Positions 8,387 to 16,785 of a stretch of 64,000 nucleotides of DNA are shown here, piece by piece. Source of the stretch: Blastopirellula marina DSM 3645. Lineage in GTDB: Bacteria > Planctomycetota > Planctomycetia > Pirellulales > Pirellulaceae. A model generated the notes under the pieces. It was not told the origin of the DNA, searched no databases, and saw only the letters and a list, made by a program, of their open reading frames with translations. Both the position numbers and the translations under genes were made by a program. Position 1 is the first letter of the stretch. Every line of letters begins with the position of its first letter. The stretch covers positions 3,761,739 through 3,825,738 of the forward strand of contig NZ_CH672376.1 of the NCBI RefSeq assembly GCF_000153105.1. Direction: 5' to 3'.

Positions 8387-10008
8387 TCATCGTCCCTTTG
8401 GAAGCAATCCTATTGATTGATCAGTAAAATGGCTTCCTGCTAGCCGCACGAATTCACTTAATACTTCGGAGTGATTCGCTTGAACAAACAGCCGCGCCCC
8501 AGGCTCAATAGACCAACCCTGCGACAAAAGATAGCGTGCAAACGGAGTAGATTCGTCGACATCCGACGCAATATCCCACATGAGTCTTGCGCCATCTGTC
8601 CAAGTTGGCTGAGGTGAACCGAGTAAAACTCGTGGGTCGGCGATGTCCTCACTTGTGACAAAGCATGAAACGATCGTAATCCCATCAGATTTAATATCCG
8701 AAAAAGTGCTGCGCGGATCACCATCGGTGGGAGAACCATCTGATATCACTAGAAGAGTCCGTTGATCGTAATCGCTTGGATCTGCACGACGGAATCGTGC
8801 CATGACCTCCCGTGCCGCGGCTGCCATTGGTGTTAGGCCGTATATAACGTGTTCAAGAACCCGTGGTCTGCAGTGGACCGTTCCGTCTCAAATACTTCGC
8901 ACAATTCTTGCGCCGTCAAATTCGAATCCCCAATTCGATCAGCCTCCGACAAAACCTGATCGCCAATTTCGGCAACGATCTTTTCGCGAGCAGAGGACAT
9001 TGCTGCGTCGGTGAGGGTGTCAACGATACCACCAAACCCATGTCGCCGCGCGAGATCAGCGAGAGGGCCGTATTTAGCTGCCTGCTGCCGACCCTGTTCT
9101 TCATACCGTCGTTTTCGAGTCTCAATCTCTGATGTCAAGTCGATGTTCTTTGATGCCCGCCACAAACTGGCGATGTCAGCCACCCCGCTCCCGATCCGCA
9201 TTCCGAAAGCATAGATGAAGACCCGGAACTGATCATCAACATTCTCACGACGTCTCAACAATTCATCACGAACTTGAGTGCCAATGTCCGTCAACGATTC
9301 TTGAACACTCCGGAAGCGCGAGAGGTTACTCCCCGAACTGTTCTGAATACTCGAAGTCATTGAACCGGATGTATCGACAGCGATACCAAGAAGGGTGCGC
9401 GGTAGCGTAGTGTCAGTATTCACCGAGGGTGAGGCAACCTGATCGGGTGCGGCATATTCCTCGCCAGATCGAAGTAGGATCGTATCGATATGTAATTCCT
9501 TGAGTTTCGCCGTCGACATGCCTTCATCGTAAGCGTCGGCGGCATCGTAACCAGCGCCGATAGCGTCGTAAAAACCGCGTGTGAACTCAATCGCAGCGGG
9601 ATCCGAAATTGGCCCCGTAGTTGCGATTGTGAATTCCGCACCCATTGATGTGAGTCTTCCAACCGAAAGAGAATAGCATGCGTTGAGCAGAACGGTTTTC
9701 ACCGAACGGCGCAATAAGAGTTCGGCGAGAGCATCCGACGCGGGAACCATCAACCGACCATTCGTGTCTTCAAAGACGAGTCCATTCTTAGTGCCATGAC
9801 CGGAAAAATGAACTATATCGAATGTATTATCAAGCAAAGCCCGTCTGAGGTCATCGATAGTCGCGGCGTTTAAGGTCCGAATGTTGATTTTATCACGATG
9901 ACGCGAAAGCTGTATTGATTCGCGCAATGTACGATCTTCTTCCGCCGTGCGCAAGCTGTCAGTTCCGCGCGGGTTCGCACAAACCAAAAGTATGTTGGTA
10001 TCTGGCAT
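8387..10008 (-). pseudogene. CHAT protease plus von Willebrand A protein, frameshifted
   Basis: The N-terminal 180 residues are a caspase-like CHAT domain with the histidine in HFSGHG (H71) and the cysteine in LLNACYS (C111), so the protease dyad is intact. Residues from about 205 begin a vWA domain with the metal-binding DTSGSM motif. The vWA domain continues in a second frame (from about 8870) through GLTPMAAAAREV, the conserved threonine motif, and LLVISDGSPTDGDP. One base is missing around 8870-8890; restoring it yields about 540 residues. CHAT proteins usually act as proteolytic effectors in conflict or signalling systems, and vWA domains bind partners through a divalent ion. No partner gene is adjacent. 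Activity depends on whether the frameshift is real. Confidence 0.82.
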
Positions 10009-10521
10009 GCAAGCACCTGTCTAGCAAGATTGGCGAAACAAATCACACTATTTTAACTAGCACCTAGTAAACCCTGAGTTGTCGCGACTATTCGGGATAG
10101 TGTCCGCGCCCGAAATACTTCTCAACAGTTGCCGCCCAGTATACTTTTTCGGAGGTAGTCAAATCAACCAAATCGAACCGGATTTGGCCAATCCATTAGA
10201 GTGAAAGGTTCCGTTGGTGCCTGCCGGGCGAAAGTACCGCTCAACGCGGCGGACAAGTAGCCCCATCGCCGGTCGCCTCGATGTCAGGTCCGAATAGTTT
10301 GGAATCCAGAGCGAGTCTGCTCACACCCATGTCGAACCGACCTGCATCACTTGCATCGTGAAAATGAGCATTATCCTTGTCCGCTTAGAAACCCATTCAA
10401 ACTGCTTCCATTGGTCAGATCGATGGCTAAAGGCTGTTTTGCTGTTTCCGCGCCCGCTCCGACGGCTTTTTCGAATATCAGATGCAGCCGCTGGGTTCTC
10501 GCATCTTTTTCATTGGGCCGC
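10009..10521. other. Intergenic region, nothing recognised
   Basis: These 513 bases lie between the CHAT gene start and the integrase stop. No tRNA or attachment site could be identified, although integrases of this type usually sit beside a tRNA gene. Confidence 0.5.
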
Positions 10522-11700
10522 TCATCTTATAGCCATTTGATCAATGAAGTCCGCCCACCACTGCATCATCTCGCGACGCTCGGGCAGATACTGAGCATGG
10601 TTATACGCCGCCCGGACTTGGTTTCGCTCCACATGAGCAAGTTGTCTTTCAATCACGTCCGGTGAAAAGCCGTGTTCGTTGAGAATCGTGCTGGCAGTGG
10701 AACGGAATCCATGTCCAGTCGCTTTGGAATGGTAACCCATCCGATACAAACCGAAGAGCATCGTATTCTCGCTCATGCAGCCAGATGGTTTATGCTGGTT
10801 GGGAAACACGAATCGCCACTGGCCTGTAAGCGGATGCAATTCCCTCAGAACGTCCACCGCTTGACGTGACAAGGGGACGATGTGCGGGGATCGCATCTTC
10901 ATTCGTTCGGCCGGAATACGCCATACGGCCTCATCCAGATTGATCTCTTTCCACTCCGCCCCGCGCAATTCCCCGGTGCGAACGAACGTCAGTAGCAGGA
11001 ACTTGAGGGCCAGCTTGGTTTGCAGACTCCCGTCGTACGCATCCAGCTTTTGAAGATATTCGGGCAATTCGTCGGCTTTGAGATAGGCCTGATGTTTTCT
11101 GACGGGAGGCTTCAAAGCTCCCCGCAAATCAACCGCTGGGTTCCGTTCGGCCCTCCCCGTGGCGATGGCATACCGAAATATCTGCCCCGACGCCTGGAGA
11201 AGCCGCTGCGCCAGATCCAGCGCCCCCGTAGACTCCACGATGCGGAGCACGGCCAGAAGCTCTGGGGCAGTAATGTCCGCTATGGGGCGAGAGCCAATCT
11301 TAGGAAAAACGTGAGATTCCAGCCGCGTCAACATGGCTTCACCGTAGCTCGTGACCCATTTATGCCTGCGGCTTTCGCACCATTCGCGGGCCAACGCCTC
11401 AAAGGTCGTGACGCTGTTGAGGAGAGCCAGACGCTTCGCATCCTTTTTAACCTCTCCCGGATCGTTGCCACTGGCAAGGACTTTGCGGGCCAGAGCATGA
11501 CGCTCGCGCGCATCGGCGAGGCTGATATCCGGATAGGAGCCGAGCGCCAGAAGTTTCTCCTTTCCGGCAAAGCGATATTTGTATCGCCACCACTTTCCGC
11601 CGGATGGCTGAACCCACAGAAACAAACCGCCAGCATCGAAAATTTTGTAAGGCTTTTCTCTAGGTTTAGCATTGCGCACGGCGGCATCGGTGAGCGTCAT
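10522..11700 (-). CDS. P4-type tyrosine integrase (DUF4102 family)
   Basis: A 392-residue tyrosine recombinase that would integrate and excise a genomic island. The N-terminal arm-binding domain (GLFLWVQPSGGKWWRYKYRF) is typical of P4-like integrases. The catalytic residues are all visible: R241 in RTGELRGAEW, H330 and R333 in GHGFRSTAST, H356 in LAHVERNQ and the nucleophile Y366 in AAYNHAQYLPER. The protein looks intact. Its start codon directly follows a long hairpin that hides the Shine-Dalgarno sequence. Together with the AlpA gene and the plus-strand accessory genes it forms the left part of an integrative element. The sequence looks proteobacterial, which suggests transfer. Confidence 0.95.
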   Translation of the reverse strand: MTLTDAAVRNAKPREKPYKIFDAGGLFLWVQPSGGKWWRYKYRFAGKEKLLALGSYPDISLADARERHALARKVLASGNDPGEVKKDAKRLALLNSVTTFEALAREWCESRRHKWVTSYGEAMLTRLESHVFPKIGSRPIADITAPELLAVLRIVESTGALDLAQRLLQASGQIFRYAIATGRAERNPAVDLRGALKPPVRKHQAYLKADELPEYLQKLDAYDGSLQTKLALKFLLLTFVRTGELRGAEWKEINLDEAVWRIPAERMKMRSPHIVPLSRQAVDVLRELHPLTGQWRFVFPNQHKPSGCMSENTMLFGLYRMGYHSKATGHGFRSTASTILNEHGFSPDVIERQLAHVERNQVRAAYNHAQYLPERREMMQWWADFIDQMAIR

Positions 11701-11748
11701 GGGGGTAACTCCATTGGGGTTGAAAAAACGACCCCAACAGTTACCCCC
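11698..11748 (-). promoter_or_regulatory. RBS-sequestering hairpin before the integrase
   Basis: Upstream of the integrase ATG the outer arms GGGGGTAACT and AGTTACCCCC pair perfectly, and the inner arms TTGGGGT and ACCCCAA pair inside them, leaving a ten-base loop. The GGAG Shine-Dalgarno lies in the arm next to the ATG and would be buried. Translation, and so excision, is probably held low unless the hairpin opens. Confidence 0.65.
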
Positions 11749-12051
11749 AGTAAAGCGCGAATGTCAACGATTCATTGCGGACAAATGCGGTCCGACAAGT
11801 AGCACCGGATTGGCTTCCACTCCGCCTTGCCGGACAGAGAAGAATGTCGGCGGATGATGCTATGGTGCGGCCAAGAAGACTCGAAGTCATGGGACAAGCA
11901 TTTGATTTACCATCGCAAGTTTACGCGTGCGGGAAAGCGCGACCCCCAAATCGACCCCCGATTGTTGGCGGCTAGGAGAAACCATAAATGCCAGGTATTT
12001 TGCCCATCGTGTCGGGAAATAGTAGATCATAAAGAGTGGTCGTGTCATTAA
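11749..12051. other. Spacer between integrase and AlpA genes
   Basis: About 300 bases without a convincing gene. It would contain the integrase promoter and possibly the attachment site, but neither could be pinned down. Confidence 0.4.
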
Positions 12052-12258
12052 CTATTGCTCTGTCTGCTCGGACAGAGCGTTGATTAGCTCGCGGATGTCT
12101 TCGGCGCGCCAGGCTGTGCAGCGTGCCGACAACTTGACCGGCTTCGGAAAGCGTCCCGATCTCACCCCTTCCCACCAGCATGTTTTTCCGAGCGGAATGA
12201 CGCTCAATACCTGCGGCAAGCGCAGAAAACCCGTTTCTGGAATCTCATTCATAATCAC
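12052..12258 (-). CDS. AlpA family regulator or excisionase
   Basis: A 68-residue MerR-like winged-helix protein of the AlpA family. The pattern GFLRLPQVLSVIPLGKTCWWEGVRSGRFPKPVKLSARCTAW matches the family in order: helix-turn-helix, then the short wing with PKPVKLS. AlpA proteins activate integrase expression or act as excisionases in P4-like elements. Two ATG codons six bases apart may serve as the start. It is transcribed in the same direction as the integrase, about 350 bases upstream of it, and therefore probably controls that gene. Confidence 0.88.
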   Translation of the reverse strand: MIMNEIPETGFLRLPQVLSVIPLGKTCWWEGVRSGRFPKPVKLSARCTAWRAEDIRELINALSEQTEQ

Positions 12259-12893
12259 ATCCCTGTCTGCGTTGATGGCCGGTCTCTGCCATGCCTACAT
12301 TCTTTGAGAATAGCACGATTTCGCCCCGATTGTCTCGAAGAATCGCACTCACAGCCGCTTTGCGAATGCGTCATCTCCCAGCCGTCCCTGCGATTGAGTT
12401 GGATTATGTCCGTTTTACAACCGTTTGTGATTCTTGGTCGGTGATACCGAGGGCTGCCGAACGCCTGTGATGCTGGGCAGTCTCATTTCGCTGGCGAGCG
12501 TGTGTTCCACTAGAAGGCGGAGCATTCGAGTGCTGCTGTGTGCAGCCAGCTGCATTGCGGTAACCAACGGTTCCTATCCATGCAATTCCCTTCGTCCGTC
12601 GCAAGATCGGCGAGTTGGGTTGCCTTGTGCGAACGGATGCATTCCGGTCTCACGAGATCGCCTTCTTTCTCTGCGTCATTCCTCCAACCACAGCGGCCTT
12701 CCTGACGGGCACGCCTAAAGCCGCCGCCGGTCCGCTCAAGCAGAAAATCGGCTCCCCCTGAAGGTCGCCCCCAATTTTCAGCTTGCCCGGTGCGCTCCAC
12801 ACGCTCCGCCCCGGACTCAAGCGGCTTTGTTTCGGGTGCCATCAGGCCGCGATGGTCGCGGCTGAAAACGAAGAACGAGAAAGGAACATCAAC
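12259..12893. other. Regulatory gap between divergent AlpA and accessory operon
   Basis: In 635 bases no gene is convincing. A 167-residue minus-strand frame overlaps the start of the next gene and has poor amino-acid composition. Promoters for AlpA (left) and the accessory operon (right) must lie here. The segment before the first small gene is GC-rich with several short inverted repeats. Confidence 0.4.
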
Positions 12894-13103
12894 ATGTCCG
12901 AGACCAACAAATCCGAATCCACCAGCAAAGCCCCAACGCACGTCGCCTACCAGGTACGCGATGGCAAAGGCGACAAGGGCTTCTGGACCCGCATCGGCGC
13001 CGCTTGGCAGCACAAAGACGGCAAGGGCTTCAACATCCAGCTCGAAAGCGTTCCGCTTGATGGCCGGATCACCCTCCGCGTCGCCAGCGAGAAGAAAGAC
13101 TAA
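12894..13103 (+). CDS. Small conserved element protein
   Basis: A 69-residue protein that starts MSETNKSESTSKAPTHVAY. The ATG was chosen because AAAGGAA lies upstream and the conserved part begins close to it. The central motif DKGFWTRIGAAWQHKDGKGF and the ending ITLRVASEKKD match a small family found on many proteobacterial mobile elements. Its function is unknown; the compact, charged sequence suggests a single soluble domain. It is the first gene of a plus-strand series with very similar translation signals (AAAGGA before each ATG), which suggests one operon. Confidence 0.75.
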   Translation: MSETNKSESTSKAPTHVAYQVRDGKGDKGFWTRIGAAWQHKDGKGFNIQLESVPLDGRITLRVASEKKD

Positions 13104-13163
13104 TCACGAATCAACCACGGGGCGGGCAATCAGGCTCGCCCCTCAACCGAAAGGAATCAACTC

Positions 13164-13322
13164 ATGAGCAACCTACACCAATCCACATTCTCGATCCGTA
13201 CCCGAATGCAAGAACTGGCCGAAATCCTCGACCGCGACTGGGATGCGGAATTCGATACCATCTACGACGACCTGGAACGCGAGTTCGCGGAGTTCCGTTT
13301 CCAGATAAACCACATTAAGTAG
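13164..13322 (+). CDS. Small acidic protein of the accessory operon
   Basis: A 52-residue frame with AAAGGAATCAACTC before the ATG, the same ribosome site type as its neighbours. The sequence runs MSNLHQSTFSIRTRMQELAE and continues as one acidic, probably helical segment ending FQINHIK. No known domain is recognised. It sits 60 bases after the previous gene and 10 bases before the next. The regular spacing and ribosome site support coding despite the small size. Confidence 0.6.
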   Translation: MSNLHQSTFSIRTRMQELAEILDRDWDAEFDTIYDDLEREFAEFRFQINHIK

Positions 13323-13332
13323 GGAGGCGGCC

Positions 13333-13590
13333 ATGCAGTTATCCATCGAAAATATTCAGTTTCACCGCAACGGCATCTGCGGCGCGCCGTTTCACGTCCT
13401 GATCTTTCGTGATCCCGACGAGGGCCGAATGGTGAGCATCGTCTTCGATGAAGAACACCATGTCGCGGTCTTCAACCTCGATAAGTTGGCCATCGGCAAT
13501 ATCGCCTTCGGCGTCAATTCCTGGCGGGGTGATCGCTACGAGCCACATCTGCGTGAGGCGATTTGCCAAAAAAACGAGAAAGGAGCATAG
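13333..13590 (+). CDS. Hypothetical protein of the accessory operon
   Basis: An 85-residue protein, MQLSIENIQFHRNGICGAPF and onward, with alternating strands (FHVLIFRD, MVSIVFDEEHHVAVFNLDKL) suggesting a small beta-rich domain. GGGAGG lies six bases before the ATG. Its stop codon is one base before the ATG of the next gene, so translational coupling is likely. No enzymatic motif is visible. Related small proteins occur on integrative elements, and their role is not known. Confidence 0.7.
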   Translation: MQLSIENIQFHRNGICGAPFHVLIFRDPDEGRMVSIVFDEEHHVAVFNLDKLAIGNIAFGVNSWRGDRYEPHLREAICQKNEKGA

Positions 13591-13591
13591 C

Positions 13592-13951
13592 ATGAGAATA
13601 CCATTTTCCACTCTTGACCTGACAACTCTCAACCGCGTCCGTGAAGCCCTGGCCGACGAAGAAGCGTTTCATGTGCCGTCGGAAGTCATTGAATGGCTCG
13701 ATGGCCAAATCGCCCGGCACGAGATTGATATTGAGGCATGGCTTGCTGAGCGATCGCAGATCGCGCTTATCTGGAGCATCGAGGACGTGCGTGAAGTAAG
13801 GCCGGACCTCAATAAGGAACAATGCTGGCAGGTACTCGAAGCCTGCAAGCATCAGCATGACGCCAATCTCGGCATCAGCTGGGAAGTGCTGCGTTGCCAG
13901 GCACATCTTCTGTTTGGCCCGGAGCCTTCGGACAAAGGAGGCCAGCCATGA
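13592..13951 (+). CDS. Hypothetical protein of the accessory operon
   Basis: A 119-residue, mostly helical protein with a strong AAAGGAGCATAGC ribosome site. Residues near the middle (IALIWSIEDVREVRPDLNKEQ) are a conserved-looking helix-turn region, ending in CQAHLLFGPEPSDKGGQP. It overlaps the next gene by four bases (ATGA), which shows translational coupling. No domain is recognised with confidence. Confidence 0.7.
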   Translation: MRIPFSTLDLTTLNRVREALADEEAFHVPSEVIEWLDGQIARHEIDIEAWLAERSQIALIWSIEDVREVRPDLNKEQCWQVLEACKHQHDANLGISWEVLRCQAHLLFGPEPSDKGGQP

Positions 13952-14466
13952 AAGTAAGCACCCACATTGCCCGCCGCACCATGCGGTTTGGCCACATCCT
14001 GACCTGGTGCAAGGACTGGAGCAGCGATCAGCAGAGACTCATCGACCTGCTTGCCGACGCCATGCACTGGTGCGACGCCCATGGCGAAGACTTCCACATC
14101 TCCTTTGCACAGGCTTGTCGGCATTACGTCAACGAACTGAATGACGATCCGCAAGACGAATGTCGCCCGCCGTCCTTTAGCCAGACGCATGGAACCGATG
14201 GCCTGCCATCCGATCCGGAAGGCATGAACGACAGCCGGGCCGACTGGGCCACTTACGGCCTGGAGGCATTCATATCGCAAGCCGGTACTGACCGCGAATC
14301 GGCCATGACCGACCTGCTGTGCAACCTGATGCATCTGGCTGACCGCACGGGAACCCATTTCGAAGACGAACTGGACCGGGCACGCATGCATTACTCCTGC
14401 GAGACCAGTCCACACGACAATTCCGATTCACCCACCAACCACACTATGAAAGGAACCGACCAATGA
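13948..14466 (+). CDS. Hypothetical protein with two similar halves
   Basis: A 172-residue acidic protein. Two stretches look like repeats of one helical unit: RLIDLLADAMHWCDAHGEDFHISFAQACRHYVNEL in the first half and a counterpart with DLLCNLMHLADRTGTHFEDELDRARMHY in the second. The repeated pattern is hydrophobic-LL-x-x-hMHx-x-D-x-x-G-x-x-F. The repeat suggests internal duplication. It overlaps both neighbours by four bases and so is tightly coupled to them. The function is unknown. The ATG is preceded by AAAGGAGGCC. Confidence 0.7.
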   Translation: MKVSTHIARRTMRFGHILTWCKDWSSDQQRLIDLLADAMHWCDAHGEDFHISFAQACRHYVNELNDDPQDECRPPSFSQTHGTDGLPSDPEGMNDSRADWATYGLEAFISQAGTDRESAMTDLLCNLMHLADRTGTHFEDELDRARMHYSCETSPHDNSDSPTNHTMKGTDQ

Positions 14467-15257
14467 TACAGCACACTTCAAAGCACGACGTAATCAATCC
14501 CTTCTATGCACGCCGCATGGCCAAACGGGATGCAACGAGGCCAGAAAATTCTATGGGCGAGGCGTGTGACCAGACCGTTTTTGCCAGGCTGCCACGTGCC
14601 CCGCGTAACGGCAGTCCCGTTCCGCATCTGACCAGCCTCTATCACTTCCACCGTGCCGGAGAATATGGCGACCGCAGCTATCCGGGCAATTGTGGCGGCA
14701 ACCTGATCAAAGACCTGCTCAGCTACTTCAAACCAGGCATGGTGTTTGACCCCATGACGGGTTCCGGCACCTGCCGCGATGTATGCGATGAAATGAACAT
14801 CCCCTGCATGGCGTTCGACATCCATACGGGATTCGATGCGTGTGACCCGGCAGAGTTCCCAGGGCCGGACAGTTTCGATTTTATCTGGGCACATCCCGCC
14901 TACTGGCGCATGAAACTCTATGCCGACGATCCAAGGGATTTGTCCCGTTCGCCCACGCTGGAGCATTTTCTCCGCCGCTATGGACAGTTCATTCGCAATT
15001 GTGCCCGCAGTCTGAAGCCGGGCGGCAAGCTGGCCATCCTGATGGGCGATTACAGTGACCGCGATGAAGGCTACGTCCCGCTGACCCATCACACCAAGCG
15101 ACTCGCTTTTGCAACGGGCTTAAGCCAGCACTGCACCGACATCATCCGGTTCAGTCACGGGGCCAGCAGTAGCAAGAAAGTCTATCGCTCGTCCTTCATC
15201 CCCGGACTTCACGACACCTGCATGATCTTCGAAAAACCACCAACCAAAAGGAGCTAG
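14463..15257 (+). CDS. Degenerate DNA methyltransferase-like protein
   Basis: A 264-residue protein with the class I SAM-binding motif FDPMTGSGT (residues 95-103), as in N6-adenine and N4-cytosine DNA methylases. The catalytic motif IV, normally DPPY or NPPY, reads AHPAYW (143-148), so the first catalytic residue is changed to histidine. Motif-like segments for substrate binding (LKPGGKLAILMGDYSD) are present. Length is that of a solitary methylase. It may be an active variant, a DNA-binding protein, or an anti-restriction factor; the motif change makes standard activity uncertain. It overlaps the gene before it by four bases and is part of the accessory operon. Confidence 0.75.
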   Translation: MIQHTSKHDVINPFYARRMAKRDATRPENSMGEACDQTVFARLPRAPRNGSPVPHLTSLYHFHRAGEYGDRSYPGNCGGNLIKDLLSYFKPGMVFDPMTGSGTCRDVCDEMNIPCMAFDIHTGFDACDPAEFPGPDSFDFIWAHPAYWRMKLYADDPRDLSRSPTLEHFLRRYGQFIRNCARSLKPGGKLAILMGDYSDRDEGYVPLTHHTKRLAFATGLSQHCTDIIRFSHGASSSKKVYRSSFIPGLHDTCMIFEKPPTKRS

Positions 15258-15259
15258 CC

Positions 15260-15433
15260 ATGAAACATTACCGAATCAACGTCGAGATCGACATTACCGC
15301 AACAGACGCGCAGCAGGCTGAGCGCCGTTCCTTCCTGCTGTTTTCTGATCTTGAGCAGAGGCGATGGGTCAAGGAAATCCTGCCCAATGGCATCCTGGAA
15401 CGCCGTCCAATCACACCAGGCAAAGGAGCGTGA
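15260..15433 (+). CDS. Small protein of the accessory operon
   Basis: A 57-residue frame starting MKHYRINVEIDITATDAQQA, two bases after the methylase-like stop and preceded by AAAAGGAG. It looks like one beta strand, a helix and a C-terminal basic segment (ILERRPITPGKGA). No family is recognised. The ribosome site and the tight spacing support translation. Confidence 0.6.
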   Translation: MKHYRINVEIDITATDAQQAERRSFLLFSDLEQRRWVKEILPNGILERRPITPGKGA

Positions 15434-15437
15434 CATC

Positions 15438-15749
15438 ATGATCGATTCTGCTCTCGTCTCAAGACTCATCGTATCGCCGGGGACAATCCTTGTTCCCGGC
15501 AAGATGTACCTGCGGCTGTTTCATGGTCGCACGGACCCCCATCAGGAAATGAATGACTGGGGCATTGCCGGTCCGGTCTTCGGGCCACTTTCGCACTACG
15601 CCATGACCTATTGCGGTAATATCCGCATCCATGCCGAAACCGGCCAGGAGGAAGTGTGGCTCGTGGCCGCCGATGACATGATCCAATGGGACGGTTGCTT
15701 CTATGGCGATCTGGCGGTATTTGTTGCTGGCGCAAACGAGGAGGCATAG
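15438..15749 (+). CDS. Hypothetical protein of the accessory operon
   Basis: A 103-residue protein beginning MIDSALVSRLIVSPGTILVP, with AAAGGAGCGTGACATC upstream. The visible pattern is a beta-rich domain: MYLRLFHGR, IAGPVFGPL, GNIRIHAE and WLVAADDMIQWDGCFYGDLAVF. A frame 29 codons longer exists, but it lacks a ribosome site. Four bases separate it from the preceding stop. The function is unknown. Confidence 0.7.
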   Translation: MIDSALVSRLIVSPGTILVPGKMYLRLFHGRTDPHQEMNDWGIAGPVFGPLSHYAMTYCGNIRIHAETGQEEVWLVAADDMIQWDGCFYGDLAVFVAGANEEA

Positions 15750-15754
15750 CGGTC

Positions 15755-15922
15755 ATGAGGGACGATGATTTCTGGGACGACCTGTTCCTTGGCTGCGCGT
15801 TTGCCGCCTTCGTCGATCAGGCTGCAATAGAAGGTGGACCACCCGACCAGGAAGCCACCCGTCGCCGGGCCTATGCGTACTATGAGGAGGAACTGGCAGC
15901 GAGGAACCACCGCAACCGGTAG
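15755..15922 (+). CDS. Small acidic protein of the accessory operon
   Basis: A 55-residue frame that begins MRDDDFWDDLFLGCAFAAFV and ends in a helical, charged segment (RRRAYAYYEEELAARN). GAGG lies upstream of the ATG. The N-terminus is acidic and aromatic. No family is recognised. After this gene there is a 290-base break in the operon. Confidence 0.55.
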   Translation: MRDDDFWDDLFLGCAFAAFVDQAAIEGGPPDQEATRRRAYAYYEEELAARNHRNR

Positions 15923-16215
15923 CTTGCGTTGTGCCGATTCCGTGATGATGCCGTAGCTGTTTCACAATGCGACGGCAGACAATGGCCATCACCTCTTCTC
16001 AACCGGCTTTCTACGACCAGCCACCATCGGCCTTCTTCACCGGAGTCTTTAAGCCGCCCGTCATCGCCTGCAAGCTGCCAAGGCCGCTTTCCTAAAGGAA
16101 GCCTTCGGCCTTTCGCTTGCAGGTACGCGTAAACGCCGCTGACTTTGGGTCGGCTTGTCTTTGCCCCCAGAAGGCCGCATGGGGCGGCCTGAATCGTAAA
16201 GACAAGGAGATCATC
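15923..16215. other. Gap inside the accessory gene run
   Basis: About 290 bases with no gene seen. The sequence is GC-rich with short inverted repeats (for example AGGCCG and CGGCCT pairs), similar in character to the leader before 12894, so a second promoter or a processed leader is possible. Confidence 0.35.
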
Positions 16216-16365
16216 ATGCCTACCATTCTCGACCTGCCACTGTCTGACTCAACCGACTTCCTCGACTGGAACCCGGACGAAATACGCGACCTCGTCGGCC
16301 CCCCGGCCAGCCGTCTCGATGACGAGTGCTTCGACGACGCAACATACGGCGACCGCTTCGCGTAA
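16216..16365 (+). CDS. Small acidic protein of the accessory operon
   Basis: A 49-residue, very acidic protein with the N-terminus MPTILDLPLSDSTDFLDWNP, preceded by AAGGAGATCATC. Acidic residues greatly outnumber basic ones, a feature shared with DNA-mimic anti-restriction proteins, but it is too short for a firm comparison. No domain is recognised. It is followed 35 bases later by the last gene of the run. Confidence 0.55.
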   Translation: MPTILDLPLSDSTDFLDWNPDEIRDLVGPPASRLDDECFDDATYGDRFA

Positions 16366-16400
16366 GCGGTCTACCATTTCACCGCGAAAGGAATCGAATC

Positions 16401-16730
16401 ATGACCGAGACGTTCATCGAACTGACCGAAGACGAATTCGACCAGAGGTTTCCGCTGGTCTCGAATCACCTTAATTCGCACGCAGGCTGGGCCATCGGCG
16501 ACGGCCCCGGATGCCTCTTTGAAACCTACGGCGAAGAGTTGGCATTTGTCCGGGGACAGGATGTCCGGTTTGTCTGGACGCTCATCGACGGTGATGATGG
16601 CGACATGTACCTGGTCGGCGGCTTTCATCACGTCAACCGGATTGGCTATCTCATCAGCAGCAAACCCATTCCAAAGGGTGCCTGTATTCAGGTGCATTTG
16701 CCGATGCCGACTGTTGAGAACGAGCCATAA
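16401..16730 (+). CDS. Hypothetical acidic protein, last gene of the run
   Basis: A 109-residue protein beginning MTETFIELTEDEFDQRFPLV, with AAAGGAATCGAATC before the ATG. It appears as a single alpha/beta domain with strands VRFVWTLIDGDDGDMYLVGG and RIGYLISSK. A 12-bp hairpin 20 bases after its stop ends the operon. Related proteins occur on proteobacterial integrative elements; the function is unknown. Confidence 0.7.
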   Translation: MTETFIELTEDEFDQRFPLVSNHLNSHAGWAIGDGPGCLFETYGEELAFVRGQDVRFVWTLIDGDDGDMYLVGGFHHVNRIGYLISSKPIPKGACIQVHLPMPTVENEP

Positions 16731-16748
16731 ATGGCAAGGCCCTGAGCA

Positions 16749-16785
16749 CGCACGGATGCCCCACTCGTAATACGGCATCCGTGCG
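16749..16785 (+). terminator. Hairpin ending the accessory operon
   Basis: CGCACGGATGCC and GGCATCCGTGCG form a perfect 12-bp stem with a 13-base loop just after the last gene. A T-rich tail is short (TTATG), so termination efficiency is uncertain. Confidence 0.6.

Noticed and set aside
10200-12100. tRNA-type attachment site for the P4 integrase
   Set aside because: No cloverleaf or 3' tRNA end could be recognised on either side of the integrase gene.
12510-13013. Minus-strand frame of 167 codons beside the accessory operon
   Set aside because: It overlaps the well-supported gene at 12894, lacks a ribosome site and has an unlikely composition.
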